Shown: positions 1 through 8,856, counted from the stretch's first letter. The stretch: DNA of 64,000 bases from UKL13-3 sp044353855 (GCA_044353855.1 JBILBF010000003.1:314915-378914), one strand, 5' to 3'. Made by a program: numbers and translations. The notes: generated by a model from the letters alone, not told the origin.

Positions 1-24
1 ATTATTAAATGGCGAACGTTTGGT

Positions 25-32
25 TATTTTTG
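25..32 (+). promoter_or_regulatory. Putative -7 promoter box of lysS
   Basis: The octamer TATTTTTG fits the Bacteroidota primary-sigma -7 consensus TAnnTTTG and lies 22 nt before the lysS start. The region where a -33 TTG should fall is at the window edge and shows no clear TTG, so only the -7 half is supported. Confidence 0.45.
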
Positions 33-54
33 CACATCTTTAAAAAACATTGGA

Positions 55-1584
55 ATGGAATTGAACGAACAAGAATTATTGCGCAGGCAAAAACTACAAG
101 AACTGGAGAGTATGGGTATTAATGCATATCCAGCCGAATTATTTGATATCAATACTTCCTCTAAAGACATCCATACGCATTACCAAGCGGATAAAATTGA
201 ATTTAAAAATATTTCGATTGCAGGCCGCATCATGAGTGTGCGTGATATGGGAAAAGCTGCCTTTTGTGTAATACAAGATGCAACTGGTAAAATTCAATTA
301 TATATAAGACGTGATGATATTTGCAAAGGCGAAGACAAAGGTTTATATGATACTGTATTTAAAAAACTATTGGACATTGGCGATATTATTGGTGTAAAAG
401 GATTTGTATTCACAACTAAAACGGGTGAAACTTCCATCCATGTTGAAGAATTAAAATTGCTTGCAAAATCATTAAAACCCTTACCAATTGTAAAAGAAAA
501 AGATGGTGAAACTTTTGATGCAGTTACAGATGCCGAATTTAGATACCGCCAACGGTATGTTGATTTAATTATCAATCCTGCAGTAAAAGAAACTTTTATA
601 AAACGCACTCAATTGGTAAATACCATTCGTGAATTTTATAACGAGAAAGGATATTTAGAAGTAGATACTCCTGTATTGCAGGCAATACCTGGTGGAGCAG
701 CTGCACGTCCGTTTACTACTCACCACAATACATTGGATATGCCGATGTATTTGCGCATTGCAAATGAACTGTATTTAAAACGATTAATTGTAGGTGGATT
801 TGATGGCGTGTATGAGTTCTCTCGGAATTTTAGAAACGAAGGAATGGACCGCACCCACAATCCAGAATTTACTGTTATGGAATTGTATGTAGCTTACAAA
901 GACTACAATTGGATGATGGATTTAACAGAGGAATTAATTGAAAAAATTGCACTTAACTTACATGGTAAAACTGAAATTGTAGTTGGTGATACTTTGATTG
1001 ATTTTAAAGCTCCCTTTAAGCGTGTTACCATGTTTGAATCTATTAAAGAATTTACTGGAATAGATATAAGCAAAATGGACGAAATAGCATTACGTGATGT
1101 TTGTAAACAACTAAATATTGATGTTGAAAGTAATATTGGTAAAGGGAAACTGATTGACGAAATTTTTGGAGCAAAATGTGAGGGTAATTATATTCAACCA
1201 ACGTTTATAACCGATTATCCAATTGAAATGAGTCCATTAACTAAAAAACACCGATCTCAACCTGGGTTAGTTGAACGTTTTGAATTAATGGTAAATGGAA
1301 AAGAATTGGCCAATGCTTATTCCGAATTAAATGACCCAATTGACCAACGTGCTCGTTTTGAAGAACAAATGGGACTTATGGAACGTGGCGATGACGAAGC
1401 AATGTTTATTGATCATGATTTTTTACGAGCATTAGAATATGGCATGCCACCAACTGCAGGTATTGGTATTGGTATTGATCGTTTGGTAATGATAATGACA
1501 AATAACCCCTCCATACAAGATGTTTTATTCTTCCCTCAAATGAGGCAAGAATTTAAGCCTAATGAAGAGCAAACATTATCATAA
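55..1584 (+). CDS. lysS: Lysine--tRNA ligase (class II)
   Basis: This is class II lysyl-tRNA synthetase, which charges tRNA-Lys with lysine in the cytoplasm. The 509-residue length is normal for the bacterial enzyme. An N-terminal OB-fold anticodon-binding domain (about residues 50-150) precedes the class II catalytic core. Motif 2 is visible as FRNEGMDRTHNPEF near residue 260, and motif 3 as GIGIGIDRLVMIM near residue 470. The start is the first ATG after a TAnnTTTG box. It appears to be a single-gene unit, with an AT-rich gap of about 200 bp before the next gene. Confidence 0.97.
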   Translation: MELNEQELLRRQKLQELESMGINAYPAELFDINTSSKDIHTHYQADKIEFKNISIAGRIMSVRDMGKAAFCVIQDATGKIQLYIRRDDICKGEDKGLYDTVFKKLLDIGDIIGVKGFVFTTKTGETSIHVEELKLLAKSLKPLPIVKEKDGETFDAVTDAEFRYRQRYVDLIINPAVKETFIKRTQLVNTIREFYNEKGYLEVDTPVLQAIPGGAAARPFTTHHNTLDMPMYLRIANELYLKRLIVGGFDGVYEFSRNFRNEGMDRTHNPEFTVMELYVAYKDYNWMMDLTEELIEKIALNLHGKTEIVVGDTLIDFKAPFKRVTMFESIKEFTGIDISKMDEIALRDVCKQLNIDVESNIGKGKLIDEIFGAKCEGNYIQPTFITDYPIEMSPLTKKHRSQPGLVERFELMVNGKELANAYSELNDPIDQRARFEEQMGLMERGDDEAMFIDHDFLRALEYGMPPTAGIGIGIDRLVMIMTNNPSIQDVLFFPQMRQEFKPNEEQTLS

Positions 1585-1792
1585 ACAACAAATTTAACCT
1601 TTATTTAAGGTCAAATAGTATCAAAAAATATCATTAACTATTAATAATAAATTGATTTATAGTTATTTTAAATCACATAACCATTTCATGTTGTTTTTCC
1701 GATATTAGTTCTTTAATATTTTTTTAAAAAAATAACTGCCATTAATATAAGTATATATCAACTTGACCCTTTAAAAAAAGCAATTCAGACTA

Positions 1793-2531
1793 ATGAAAGA
1801 TGTAATCAAAGCAGTACTTGTTGAAGATATTGAAAGCATGAGAATGGTCTTAAAAAAACTGCTATCTAGTTTCGATAAGATACAAGTAGTTGGTGAAGCA
1901 TCCGATTTTGATGAAGCACAAAATATTATTAATGAAGAAAGGCCTGATTTACTTTTTTTGGACATTGATTTAAATGGACTTACATCCATTGATTTGTTGA
2001 GTAAACTAAACTATAAGCCGATGGTTATTTTTATAACCTCTCATGCTGACTTTGCTATTAAAGCCTTTGAACTTGATGCTGTTGATTATTTACAAAAACC
2101 TATTGGTCATTATAGGCTAAAAAGTTTTAGAAAAAGTAACCAATAAATGGGAAGAATCTGATAATTGGTCAGATGAATCTAACTCAAAATTTGGAACTGA
2201 ACACATTATTTTATTAACTTTTGTCAGTAAGCTTTCTTTTGTTAAAATAGGTGAAATAAACTTTATAGAAGCTTATGGAAATTATACTAAAGTATACCTT
2301 ACTGATGGAAGACTAAGTGTTACTTATAATTCAATTAAACATTGTGAAACTAGATTACCTGATGATATTTTTATTCAAATACACCGCTCAACAATTATTA
2401 ATCTAAAGAACGTTGTGCGTATTGAAAAGTGGGCTAATGAAACAGGTAGAATTTTTATGCAAGGTTCTGAAAAACCATTAGAAGTAAGTCGTAATTTCTT
2501 CTTTCAAATAAAGAAAAAGTATAAGATGTAA
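1793..2531 (+). pseudogene. Frameshifted LytTR-family response regulator
   Basis: The first 117 codons encode a CheY-like receiver domain with the phospho-acceptor Asp in LFLDIDLNG and the conserved ITSHADFAIKAFE segment. The frame then shifts at a run of five A (2119-2123) and meets TAA at 2144-2146. In the +1 frame the sequence continues directly as a complete LytTR DNA-binding domain (FIEAYGNYTKVYL, IHRSTIINLKNV, KPLEVSRNFF) and stops at 2531. The whole parallels the intact paralogue at 3537-4310 residue for residue, so the break is a single indel in one gene. It may be a true pseudogene or a homopolymer sequencing error. The 3' end abuts the convergent methyltransferase gene with no spacer. 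Confidence 0.8.
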
Positions 2532-3437
2532 TTATTTACCATTGGCAAATCGAGTCAATATTCCCAAAGGAAGTTTCAATCCACTTGTAGCTGGTAAGTA
2601 TACCTCCCCTACTTCTAAATTTTTACAATACTCACTAAAATGTCCTCTGATCAAATTTTCAGTAATGAGTGCACTCATTCCGAGAGAATACATGTTTAAA
2701 ATTAGAAAGTTGTTTTGGGAATCTAATAAATGAGCAATTTCGGTTAAAATTTCATTTATGTTTTCATCTAATTTCCAACGTTCACCATTAGCACCAATTC
2801 CATAAGCAGGAGGATCTAAAATAATACCGTTGTATTTTTTCCCTCGTTTGACTTCTCGTTTGACAAACTTCAATGCATCTTCAACAACCCAACGAATATC
2901 CGTTAAATTTGAGGACTCCATATTTTCTCGTGACCAACTAATTACTTGTTTAATTGAATCTACATGTGTTACATCAGCGCCTGCAGCTTTAGCAGCAAGT
3001 GATGCACCTCCAGTATACGCAAATAGATTTAACACCTTTGGTGCCTCACTTAATTTCATTGCACGGGTTTGATTAAAGATAAAATCCCAATTTAATGCTT
3101 GCTCAGGAAATATACCAACATGTTTAAATGATGTTAAAGAGAGGTTTAACCTAATTGTCATATCTTCGAATTGATAGTCAATATTCCATTTGTCTGAAAC
3201 TGGTTTGTGCTTTCGCCACTCACCATTATGGCTTCCTTTTTGAATAAAAGATACATGAGCTAACTTTTGCCATTCGGCTTCAGGCAATATTTTATCCCAC
3301 AATGCTTGAGGTTCTGGTCTACGTGTAATAAGTTGATTAAAACGTTCCAACTTTTCGCCATTTCCTGCATCAATTAATTCGTATTGTTTCCAATGTGTTG
3401 GAGAAAACAATTTCATACTCTGTATATCCGTTATCAT
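2532..3437 (-). CDS. Class I SAM-dependent methyltransferase (RlmI/RlmK-like)
   Basis: The 301-residue protein has the SAM-binding motif I LNLFAYTGGASLAAKAAGA (about residues 136-154), the acidic motif II region VTHVDSIKQ, and the catalytic-type DPPAYGIG motif near residue 205. This is the arrangement of the COG1092/PF10672 group, which includes 23S rRNA m5C methyltransferases of the RlmI type. It lacks the N-terminal PUA domain of RlmI, so the exact target is unknown. The gene lies between two paralogous LytTR regulators on the opposite strand. Its stop touches that of the broken regulator, and its start is divergent from the intact one. Confidence 0.8.
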   Translation of the reverse strand: MITDIQSMKLFSPTHWKQYELIDAGNGEKLERFNQLITRRPEPQALWDKILPEAEWQKLAHVSFIQKGSHNGEWRKHKPVSDKWNIDYQFEDMTIRLNLSLTSFKHVGIFPEQALNWDFIFNQTRAMKLSEAPKVLNLFAYTGGASLAAKAAGADVTHVDSIKQVISWSRENMESSNLTDIRWVVEDALKFVKREVKRGKKYNGIILDPPAYGIGANGERWKLDENINEILTEIAHLLDSQNNFLILNMYSLGMSALITENLIRGHFSEYCKNLEVGEVYLPATSGLKLPLGILTRFANGK

Positions 3438-3536
3438 GCCTTAATTATGAATCACAAATGTATACTTTAGCTGCAAACTATTATTTGCTTTATTCCACTT
3501 TGAAACGTATTTTCACCTTTTATTAAACTATAGGAC

Positions 3537-4310
3537 ATGAACATATCGACTGTAAACACTGTAATTATTGAAGATGATGCCGCTTCAGTGGCATTAATTT
3601 CTGAGTTTTTAAAGAATTTCGATTTTATTCATATTATTGGAAAAGCAGGAAGTTATAAAGAGTCTGGTGAGTTATTACAATCAGTTTCGGAAGAAGTTGA
3701 TTTAGTCATTTTGGATATTGATTTAGGAGGTTTGAATTCGATAGACTTAATCAAATATTTAAGGCCTGAAACTAAAATATTATTTACTACTTCATTTACA
3801 GATTTTGCATTAAAAGCCTTTGAATATAATACAATTGATTACATTATTAAGCCTATTAGTTTTGATAGGTTAGAAAAAGCTCTTGGTCGAATTAATATCA
3901 TTGACAAAAGTGCCCACAATTCGGAAAAAACAAATCCGGAGAAATTAAATGGTCGATTTTCAATTGACAATATGGTATTAATGAACATCAATAATGAAAT
4001 GAAATTCATTAAAATCAAAGATATTAACTTTATTGAAGCAAAAGGGAATTACACGAATGTAAGTCTTCAAGATGGTACACAATTTATCACCTATGGTTTG
4101 ATAAAAATTTGGGAAGATAAACTCCCAATAGATGACTTTTTTAGGGTTCATCGTTCAACAATTGTAAATCTTCATAATGTTGAAAAAATTAACAAAGGAA
4201 CATACGATACTGGAATTTTGCACCTAAAAGGATTGAAGGAACCTTTTGAAGTTAGTAGAAATTATTTCTCTATCATTAAGAACAAATTTAAGCTCACGTC
4301 TAGCTTGTAG
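3537..4310 (+). CDS. LytTR-family response regulator
   Basis: This 257-residue protein has a CheY-like receiver domain (about residues 1-125, acceptor Asp in LVILDIDLGG, conserved TTSFTDFALKAFE and Lys in IIKPIS) and a C-terminal LytTR DNA-binding domain (about residues 155-250, with FIEAKGNYTNV, VHRSTIVNLHNV and EPFEVSRNYF). It is a transcription factor that would be activated by phosphorylation. It is a close paralogue of the frameshifted regulator at 1793-2531, and four bases separate it from the next gene, a histidine-kinase-like protein that is its likely partner. Target genes are unknown. Confidence 0.92.
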   Translation: MNISTVNTVIIEDDAASVALISEFLKNFDFIHIIGKAGSYKESGELLQSVSEEVDLVILDIDLGGLNSIDLIKYLRPETKILFTTSFTDFALKAFEYNTIDYIIKPISFDRLEKALGRINIIDKSAHNSEKTNPEKLNGRFSIDNMVLMNINNEMKFIKIKDINFIEAKGNYTNVSLQDGTQFITYGLIKIWEDKLPIDDFFRVHRSTIVNLHNVEKINKGTYDTGILHLKGLKEPFEVSRNYFSIIKNKFKLTSSL

Positions 4311-4314
4311 CATA

Positions 4315-5010
4315 ATGAATGACAAAAAACTGACATCAAGTGCAAGTGCTAATATAGAGTATAACTTATTATCACATATTTCACATGAGGTTAGAGGACC
4401 GTTTAATGGACTTATTGGTTTTAGTGATTTATTAAATACTCATTATGAAACCCTTTCTGATGATACTCAAAAAGAATATATCCATATTTTAAATCAACTA
4501 GCTGCAAAATCATTTTTGCAAGTACAAACCCTAATCATTTGGTTAAAACTTATAAGTAACAATGTATCATTAAATTTTAATACTGTTGATTTATATGATA
4601 CTATCAAAAACTCAATTATTGGATTGGGTAATGATATTGAATCTAGAAAAATTAACTTTATTTATCCTATAAAAAATGCAGAAATTGAGGCTGATAATCA
4701 ATTATTACTTGTTTCATTGTCAAATATTTTGTCAATATGCATAAGAACGTTAGCAGAACAACATGAAATTACATTAACACATCATGTTACAAGAACTGAT
4801 CATTGTATAATGATTAGTTGGTTAACTTCTATAGAGTTAGTTGCACCTATTTTACCTTTTCTCAACAATCAAAATCAATATGATGAACACACCTTTAGAT
4901 TTTGGATAGCTAGTCAAATCCTGCAAAAACAGAGCGGTAAATTAACTTTAACCATTGATAGCAATTGTGTTACAGTTGAAATGTATATCCCAACAAAATC
5001 GCTAAAATAA
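4315..5010 (+). CDS. Histidine-kinase-like protein with degenerate ATPase domain
   Basis: A HisKA-type dimerisation helix begins at once: SHISHEVRGPFNGLIGF puts a candidate phospho-acceptor at His24. The following region has the size of a HATPase domain, but the N-box Asn is replaced (SNILSICIRT where NNLLxNAIKFT is usual), and neither a DxGxG box nor a GLGL box can be found. There is no sensor, membrane or PAS domain. The protein therefore looks like a pseudokinase or phosphotransfer protein rather than an active kinase. I chose ATG 4315 (231 aa), 4 bp after the regulator's stop. A longer frame from 4246 would overlap the regulator by 65 bp and adds no recognisable sequence. Confidence 0.72.
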   Translation: MNDKKLTSSASANIEYNLLSHISHEVRGPFNGLIGFSDLLNTHYETLSDDTQKEYIHILNQLAAKSFLQVQTLIIWLKLISNNVSLNFNTVDLYDTIKNSIIGLGNDIESRKINFIYPIKNAEIEADNQLLLVSLSNILSICIRTLAEQHEITLTHHVTRTDHCIMISWLTSIELVAPILPFLNNQNQYDEHTFRFWIASQILQKQSGKLTLTIDSNCVTVEMYIPTKSLK

Positions 5011-5036
5011 CAAGTTTTAAGGCAAATTATTCTGCT

Positions 5037-5065
5037 TTGAAACCTTTAGAATCCTACTATTTTTG
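5037..5065 (+). promoter_or_regulatory. Putative promoter of pdhB
   Basis: A TTG at 5037-5039 and an exact TAnnTTTG box (TATTTTTG, 5058-5065) are separated by 18 bp, matching the Bacteroidota -33/-7 arrangement. The box ends 23 nt before the ATG of the PDH E1-beta gene. Confidence 0.6.
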
Positions 5066-5088
5066 CACCACTATATATAAGCAAACAA

Positions 5089-6066
5089 ATGAAAGTAATT
5101 CAGTTTAGAGAAGCCCTTAGAGAAGCCATGAATGAAGAAATGCGAAAAGATGAAAAGATCTTTTTGATGGGGGAAGAAGTTGCGGAATACAATGGCGCTT
5201 ATAAAGTAAGCCAAGGAATGCTGGAAGAATTTGGCGAAAAGAGAATAATAGACACTCCAATTGCAGAACTAGGATTTGCTGGAATTGCTGTAGGAGCTGC
5301 AATGAATGGCTTGAGACCAATTGTAGAATTCATGACATTCAATTTTTCACTGGTTGCTATTGATCAAATTATAAATGCTGCTGCTAAAATTTACCAAATG
5401 AGTGGAGGGCAGTTTAATATTCCAATTGTTTTTAGAGGACCAACAGGTTCTGCAGGTCAATTAGGAGCTCAGCATTCACAAGCATTTGAAAACTGGTTTG
5501 CTAATTGCCCAGGTTTAAAAGTTGTTGTTCCCTCTAATCCTGCTGATGCAAAAGGATTATTAAAAGCAGCCATTAGAGATAATGACCCTGTCATTTTTAT
5601 GGAAAGTGAGCAGATGTATGGTGACAAAGGAGAGGTTCCAGAAGAAGAGTATATTATTCCTATAGGTAAAGCTGCAATTAAAAGAGAAGGAACTGATGTT
5701 ACAATCGTATCGTTTGGAAAAATAATGAAAGTAGCCTTAGCTACAGCTGAAGAATTATCCAAAGAAAATATTTCATGCGAGGTTATTGATTTAATGACTG
5801 TTAGACCTATCGATTACGATACAATAATTGAGTCTGTAAAGAAAACAAATAGACTTGTTATTGTAGAAGAAGCTTGGCCTTTGGCATCCATCTCAACCGA
5901 AATTACATACATGGTTCAAAAAAGAGCTTTTGATTTTTTAGATGCTCCCATACAAAGAATCTGTACTACAGATACCCCATTAGGATATGCACCAACTTTT
6001 GTTCAAGAATTTTTACCTAATGTAGCAAGAACTTCGGCTGCTATCAAAGCAGTTATGTACCGCTAA
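5089..6066 (+). CDS. pdhB: Pyruvate dehydrogenase E1 component, beta subunit
   Basis: The 325-residue protein is the beta subunit of the thiamine-diphosphate-dependent E1 component, which with E2 and E3 turns pyruvate into acetyl-CoA. Conserved features include GEEVAEYNGAYKVSQGM near residue 27, the DTPIAELGFAGIAVGAAM segment with the TPP-activating Glu, and the C-terminal transketolase domain from about residue 200 (TDVTIVSFGK, VEEAWPLASI). The E1-alpha gene is not adjacent, and the E3-type gene lpdA lies far away at 46.5 kb, so the complex is encoded at scattered loci. A TTG/TATTTTTG promoter precedes it and a strong hairpin terminator follows. Confidence 0.93.
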   Translation: MKVIQFREALREAMNEEMRKDEKIFLMGEEVAEYNGAYKVSQGMLEEFGEKRIIDTPIAELGFAGIAVGAAMNGLRPIVEFMTFNFSLVAIDQIINAAAKIYQMSGGQFNIPIVFRGPTGSAGQLGAQHSQAFENWFANCPGLKVVVPSNPADAKGLLKAAIRDNDPVIFMESEQMYGDKGEVPEEEYIIPIGKAAIKREGTDVTIVSFGKIMKVALATAEELSKENISCEVIDLMTVRPIDYDTIIESVKKTNRLVIVEEAWPLASISTEITYMVQKRAFDFLDAPIQRICTTDTPLGYAPTFVQEFLPNVARTSAAIKAVMYR

Positions 6067-6084
6067 TCGAATGTTCATCCCTTT

Positions 6085-6117
6085 AAAAGCCCTTTGAATA
6101 AATATCAAAGGGCTTTT
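6085..6117. terminator. Bidirectional rho-independent terminator
   Basis: AAAAGCCCTTTGA and its near-perfect complement TCAAAGGGCTTTT form a stem with a short AT loop. It sits between the converging pdhB and lipoprotein genes and has A and T tracts on both sides, so it can end both transcripts. Confidence 0.85.
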
Positions 6118-6120
6118 GAG

Positions 6121-6597
6121 TTACTGAATAAGCAATTTTCGTATTCTTTTTAAAGGGCCACTGCAATAATTTTCGTGGCAACTGATACATTTTTGAATAA
6201 CCAAATTATGGTATTTAACTTGTTCTTTAGGATGTTTAAACAAAGCAATATAGGCTTCTTGAAATAACCTTGCATTTTCATAAAACTGAGGTTCTAATAC
6301 ATTAGGATCTGTTGGTTCAACCAGATAAAACTTAATAAAAGGATATCGAGTTGAATCTAATTGTTCACCTCTAATTATTTGTTGTTTCATGCTGTCAGCA
6401 TTTGCAGCAAGCTGACGCATCATCAATGCCATTGGTTTAGGATTATTGGGGTCTTTAATCGTTTCCGTTTCACATTCAGCATCAACGCTGTCAATTGTTG
6501 AATCTGGATTTACGGGTATCGTTTTCTTGTTTTCTGAACAAGCATACAGCAAACAACTTAGACTTAATGAAACCAATATAATTGTTGATATTTTCAT
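6121..6597 (-). CDS. Lipoprotein with a C-terminal haem-binding CXXCH motif
   Basis: The 158-residue protein begins with a lipoprotein signal (MKISTIILVSLSLSCLLYAC, lipobox Cys near residue 20). An acidic linker and a predominantly helical body follow. The only cytochrome c-type motif, CISCH, lies about 20 residues from the C-terminus, followed by ENYC and a basic tail. It is probably a periplasmic monohaem protein anchored to a membrane, but the usual axial Met cannot be assigned. The start is the only ATG that gives the signal peptide. It is convergent with pdhB and lies upstream of nothing obviously related. Confidence 0.72.
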   Translation of the reverse strand: MKISTIILVSLSLSCLLYACSENKKTIPVNPDSTIDSVDAECETETIKDPNNPKPMALMMRQLAANADSMKQQIIRGEQLDSTRYPFIKFYLVEPTDPNVLEPQFYENARLFQEAYIALFKHPKEQVKYHNLVIQKCISCHENYCSGPLKRIRKLLIQ

Positions 6598-6656
6598 GAT
6601 TTAATATTAAAAAAAAATGCCACCTGATTGTGGCATTTTAAATGAGATGTTTAGTT

Positions 6657-7154
6657 TTATTTTAAAATCACTCCTGAAGCTTCAAACACTAATTCTTTTT
6701 TGGTTTCAGTAATAGCAGCAATATCTTCTTTTGATTTGCCAGCATCTTTAGCATATTCTTGTAAATCAGCTACAGAAGTTTCTTCAATTTTGGCAACTCC
6801 ATCTACTATTGCGGTTTTACCTGATGCATCTTTAGGGACAAAAAATGCATAATCTTTAAATGTAACACGCATACTTTCACCATCAGCAGTTTTTAAATCC
6901 ATCCAGCAGCCTTTTTTCTGACATACAGCATCAACTGTAGCTTCTAATTTTATATTTAACTCCGTTTTATCGCCCATTAATGTTTTCAAATCAGCAATTA
7001 AAGTAGCACTATCAGGTGATATTTTTTCGCCATAATAGGTTGTAGCTGAACTATCAGCATTTGTTGTTGATTCTGTTTTGGGTGTTGGATTTCCACAACT
7101 TGCTACAAAAGCAAGAGCGGCAATAATTGCAATTCTTTTCATTGATTTACTCAT
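6657..7154 (-). CDS. DUF4920-type lipoprotein
   Basis: The 165-residue protein has a short lipoprotein signal (LAFVASC, with start at Met1 or at MKRIA, position 7142). The body resembles the DUF4920 family: YYGEKI, then a beta-rich segment with the paired cysteines CQKKGCWM, then MRVTFKDYAFFVPKD. Family members are small periplasmic proteins of unknown function in Bacteroidota, and the Cys pair suggests metal binding or redox chemistry. About 60 bp separate it from the downstream haem lipoprotein, so the two may be co-transcribed. Confidence 0.72.
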   Translation of the reverse strand: MSKSMKRIAIIAALAFVASCGNPTPKTESTTNADSSATTYYGEKISPDSATLIADLKTLMGDKTELNIKLEATVDAVCQKKGCWMDLKTADGESMRVTFKDYAFFVPKDASGKTAIVDGVAKIEETSVADLQEYAKDAGKSKEDIAAITETKKELVFEASGVILK

Positions 7155-7282
7155 TTAATTAAGATACAAGTATATTACATATTTATGTCATTCAAAACTT
7201 AGAAAGTTCTTAAATTCTAAAAAAAGAAAACGTTCAAAATTGATGTTGGAAAAATAAAAATACTATATTCGCAGCTCACTAT

Positions 7283-7353
7283 GGTATCGTGGCCGAGTGG
7301 TTAGGCTCAGCTCTGCAAAAGCTGCTACAGCAGTTCGAATCTGCTCGATACCT
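7283..7353 (+). tRNA. tRNA-Cys (GCA)
   Basis: A full cloverleaf can be drawn. The acceptor GGTATCG pairs with CGATACC, the D stem is GCC/GGC, and the anticodon stem CAGCT/AGCTG encloses loop CTGCAAA with anticodon GCA (7315-7317). The T stem is AGCAG/CTGCT with loop TTCGAAT. The discriminator base is T (U73), as expected for tRNA-Cys. CCA is not encoded. Confidence 0.96.
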
Positions 7354-7354
7354 C

Positions 7355-7380
7355 AAAAAGCTCCAATTGGAGCTTTTTTT
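7355..7380. terminator. Terminator shared by tRNA-Cys and yqgE
   Basis: AAAAAGCTCC and GGAGCTTTTT pair around an AATT loop directly after the tRNA. The structure ends at the base before the stop codon of the convergent yqgE gene, so it can end both transcripts. Confidence 0.8.
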
Positions 7381-7965
7381 TTAATTCCAGCTTCTATCTT
7401 CAGGTGCCGATGCCATATAAGCATAATTTGTTTCTAGGTTTTTAACAAAATTGCTCCAATAATTATTCAAATCATCGTCAAACACATTATTAGCTGATGC
7501 CTTTCCTACCCACCATGCTTTATTTGTTATTTCTTCCTCTAATTGATTTGGCCCCCAACCTGAGTATCCTGAAAAAAATCTAAATTCATGTTGAGAGACC
7601 ATTTTACGATCTATTAAGTCATCAATCATTTCAATATTACCTCCCCAAAAAATATCTTCAACAATACGTTTTGAACCAGGAAGTAACGCTCGTACTCTAT
7701 GAATAAAATGTAATGTATTAGGCTCCATGGGTCCTCCTAAAAACAAGGGAAAGTTATGCTTCATCATTCCTGGAATAACATCATTTGTTGACAGATCAAT
7801 TAATCGATTAAGGACAAATCCTATTGTGCTTTCATGAGTATGTTCGGTCATAAGAACTACTGTACGCCTGAAATTATAATCATCTAAAAAAGGTTCACTT
7901 ATCAGAACACTTCCAGAGGTTAAAGCATCAAAATGGGGTTCGATATGTTGGATAGAAAATTTCAT
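7381..7965 (-). CDS. YqgE/AlgH family protein (UPF0301)
   Basis: The 194-residue protein shows the family's characteristic segments. SGSVLISEPFLDDYNFRRTV lies near the start, then LMTEHTHESTIGFVLNRL, a FLGGPM motif near residue 75, and FFSGYSGWGPNQLEEEI near residue 130. The family (COG1678) is widespread and soluble; its molecular role is not established, although AlgH has been linked to alginate regulation in Pseudomonas. Length is normal. It appears monocistronic and is divergent from pdxH. Confidence 0.9.
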   Translation of the reverse strand: MKFSIQHIEPHFDALTSGSVLISEPFLDDYNFRRTVVLMTEHTHESTIGFVLNRLIDLSTNDVIPGMMKHNFPLFLGGPMEPNTLHFIHRVRALLPGSKRIVEDIFWGGNIEMIDDLIDRKMVSQHEFRFFSGYSGWGPNQLEEEITNKAWWVGKASANNVFDDDLNNYWSNFVKNLETNYAYMASAPEDRSWN

Positions 7966-8062
7966 CTGTTACAAATTAATATGTTTTAGATATGCTAACA
8001 TAAACAAGCCAACCCTTTTATTTTATAACTTTTTTTAGAACCAAAATATTGCTTATATGTAT

Positions 8063-8070
8063 TATTTTTG
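8063..8070 (+). promoter_or_regulatory. Putative -7 box of pdxH
   Basis: TATTTTTG is an exact TAnnTTTG match lying 17 nt before the ATG at 8088. It supports that ATG over an upstream TTG at 8049, which would lie before the promoter. No well-spaced -33 TTG is visible. Confidence 0.45.
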
Positions 8071-8087
8071 ACGAATATAAAAACAAT

Positions 8088-8741
8088 ATGAGTGGTCTAG
8101 ACCAAGAACAGCTAGCTAATTTACGAGTTGATTATTCATTAAAGTCATTTGATGAAATAGATTTAAACAAAAATCCCTTTTATCAATTTTCAAATTGGTT
8201 TAAAGAAGCTATTGAAGCAAAAGTAAACGAACCAAATGCCATGACTTTAGCTACAGTTAAAGAAAATGGAACACCTTCAGCACGTATCGTATTATTAAAA
8301 GGATTTGACGAAAACGGATTTGTATTTTACACTAATTACAACAGCAACAAAGGAACTGAGCTTACTAAAAATCCAAATGTAGCAATCGTTTTTTGTTGGC
8401 TAGAGTTACAACGACAAGTAAGAATTGAAGGCAGAGTGGAGATGGTCAGCAAGGCTGAATCAGATGATTATTTTCAAAGCCGCCCGCTAAAAAGCCAAAT
8501 TGGGGCTCATGCCTCGAATCAAAGTACCATACTAAAAAGCAGATTAGACCTTGAAAATCAGTTTACCTATTTTGAAGAATTGTTTTCCAAAAAGCCTATA
8601 ATAAGACCAGAGCACTGGGGTGGATTTAGAGTAGAACCTCATCTTATTGAATTTTGGCAAGGGCGACAAAGTAGACTACATGATAGATTTGTATATACCA
8701 AAGTTGTAGATACTTGGGAAAGATGTAGGTTAGCTCCGTAA
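8088..8741 (+). CDS. pdxH: Pyridoxamine 5'-phosphate oxidase
   Basis: PdxH is an FMN enzyme that oxidises pyridoxine or pyridoxamine 5'-phosphate to pyridoxal 5'-phosphate, the last step of vitamin B6 salvage. The protein from ATG 8088 has 217 residues, the usual length. Visible motifs are NAMTLATVKENGTPSARIVLLKG near residue 60, FYTNYNSNKGTELTKNP for FMN phosphate binding, ASNQSTIL near residue 145 and the C-terminal WxGRxSRLHDR stretch followed by WERCRLAP. The start follows a TAnnTTTG box. PLP supplied by this enzyme is used by IlvE, encoded 2.4 kb downstream, but the genes do not form an operon. Confidence 0.95.
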   Translation: MSGLDQEQLANLRVDYSLKSFDEIDLNKNPFYQFSNWFKEAIEAKVNEPNAMTLATVKENGTPSARIVLLKGFDENGFVFYTNYNSNKGTELTKNPNVAIVFCWLELQRQVRIEGRVEMVSKAESDDYFQSRPLKSQIGAHASNQSTILKSRLDLENQFTYFEELFSKKPIIRPEHWGGFRVEPHLIEFWQGRQSRLHDRFVYTKVVDTWERCRLAP

Positions 8742-8856
8742 CATAAATATAACGCCATTCACAATCTTTTTATGTTGTATTAAGAAATTATTTTCATTTT
8801 TTTAATTAGATTTTAATGTCAAACAATGAATTGTATATTCGTACAATAAATAAATG

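Noticed and set aside
2119..2146. Programmed -1 frameshifting to make the full LytTR regulator
   Set aside because: The downstream domain is in the +1 frame, and no heptamer slip site with a stem-loop is apparent.
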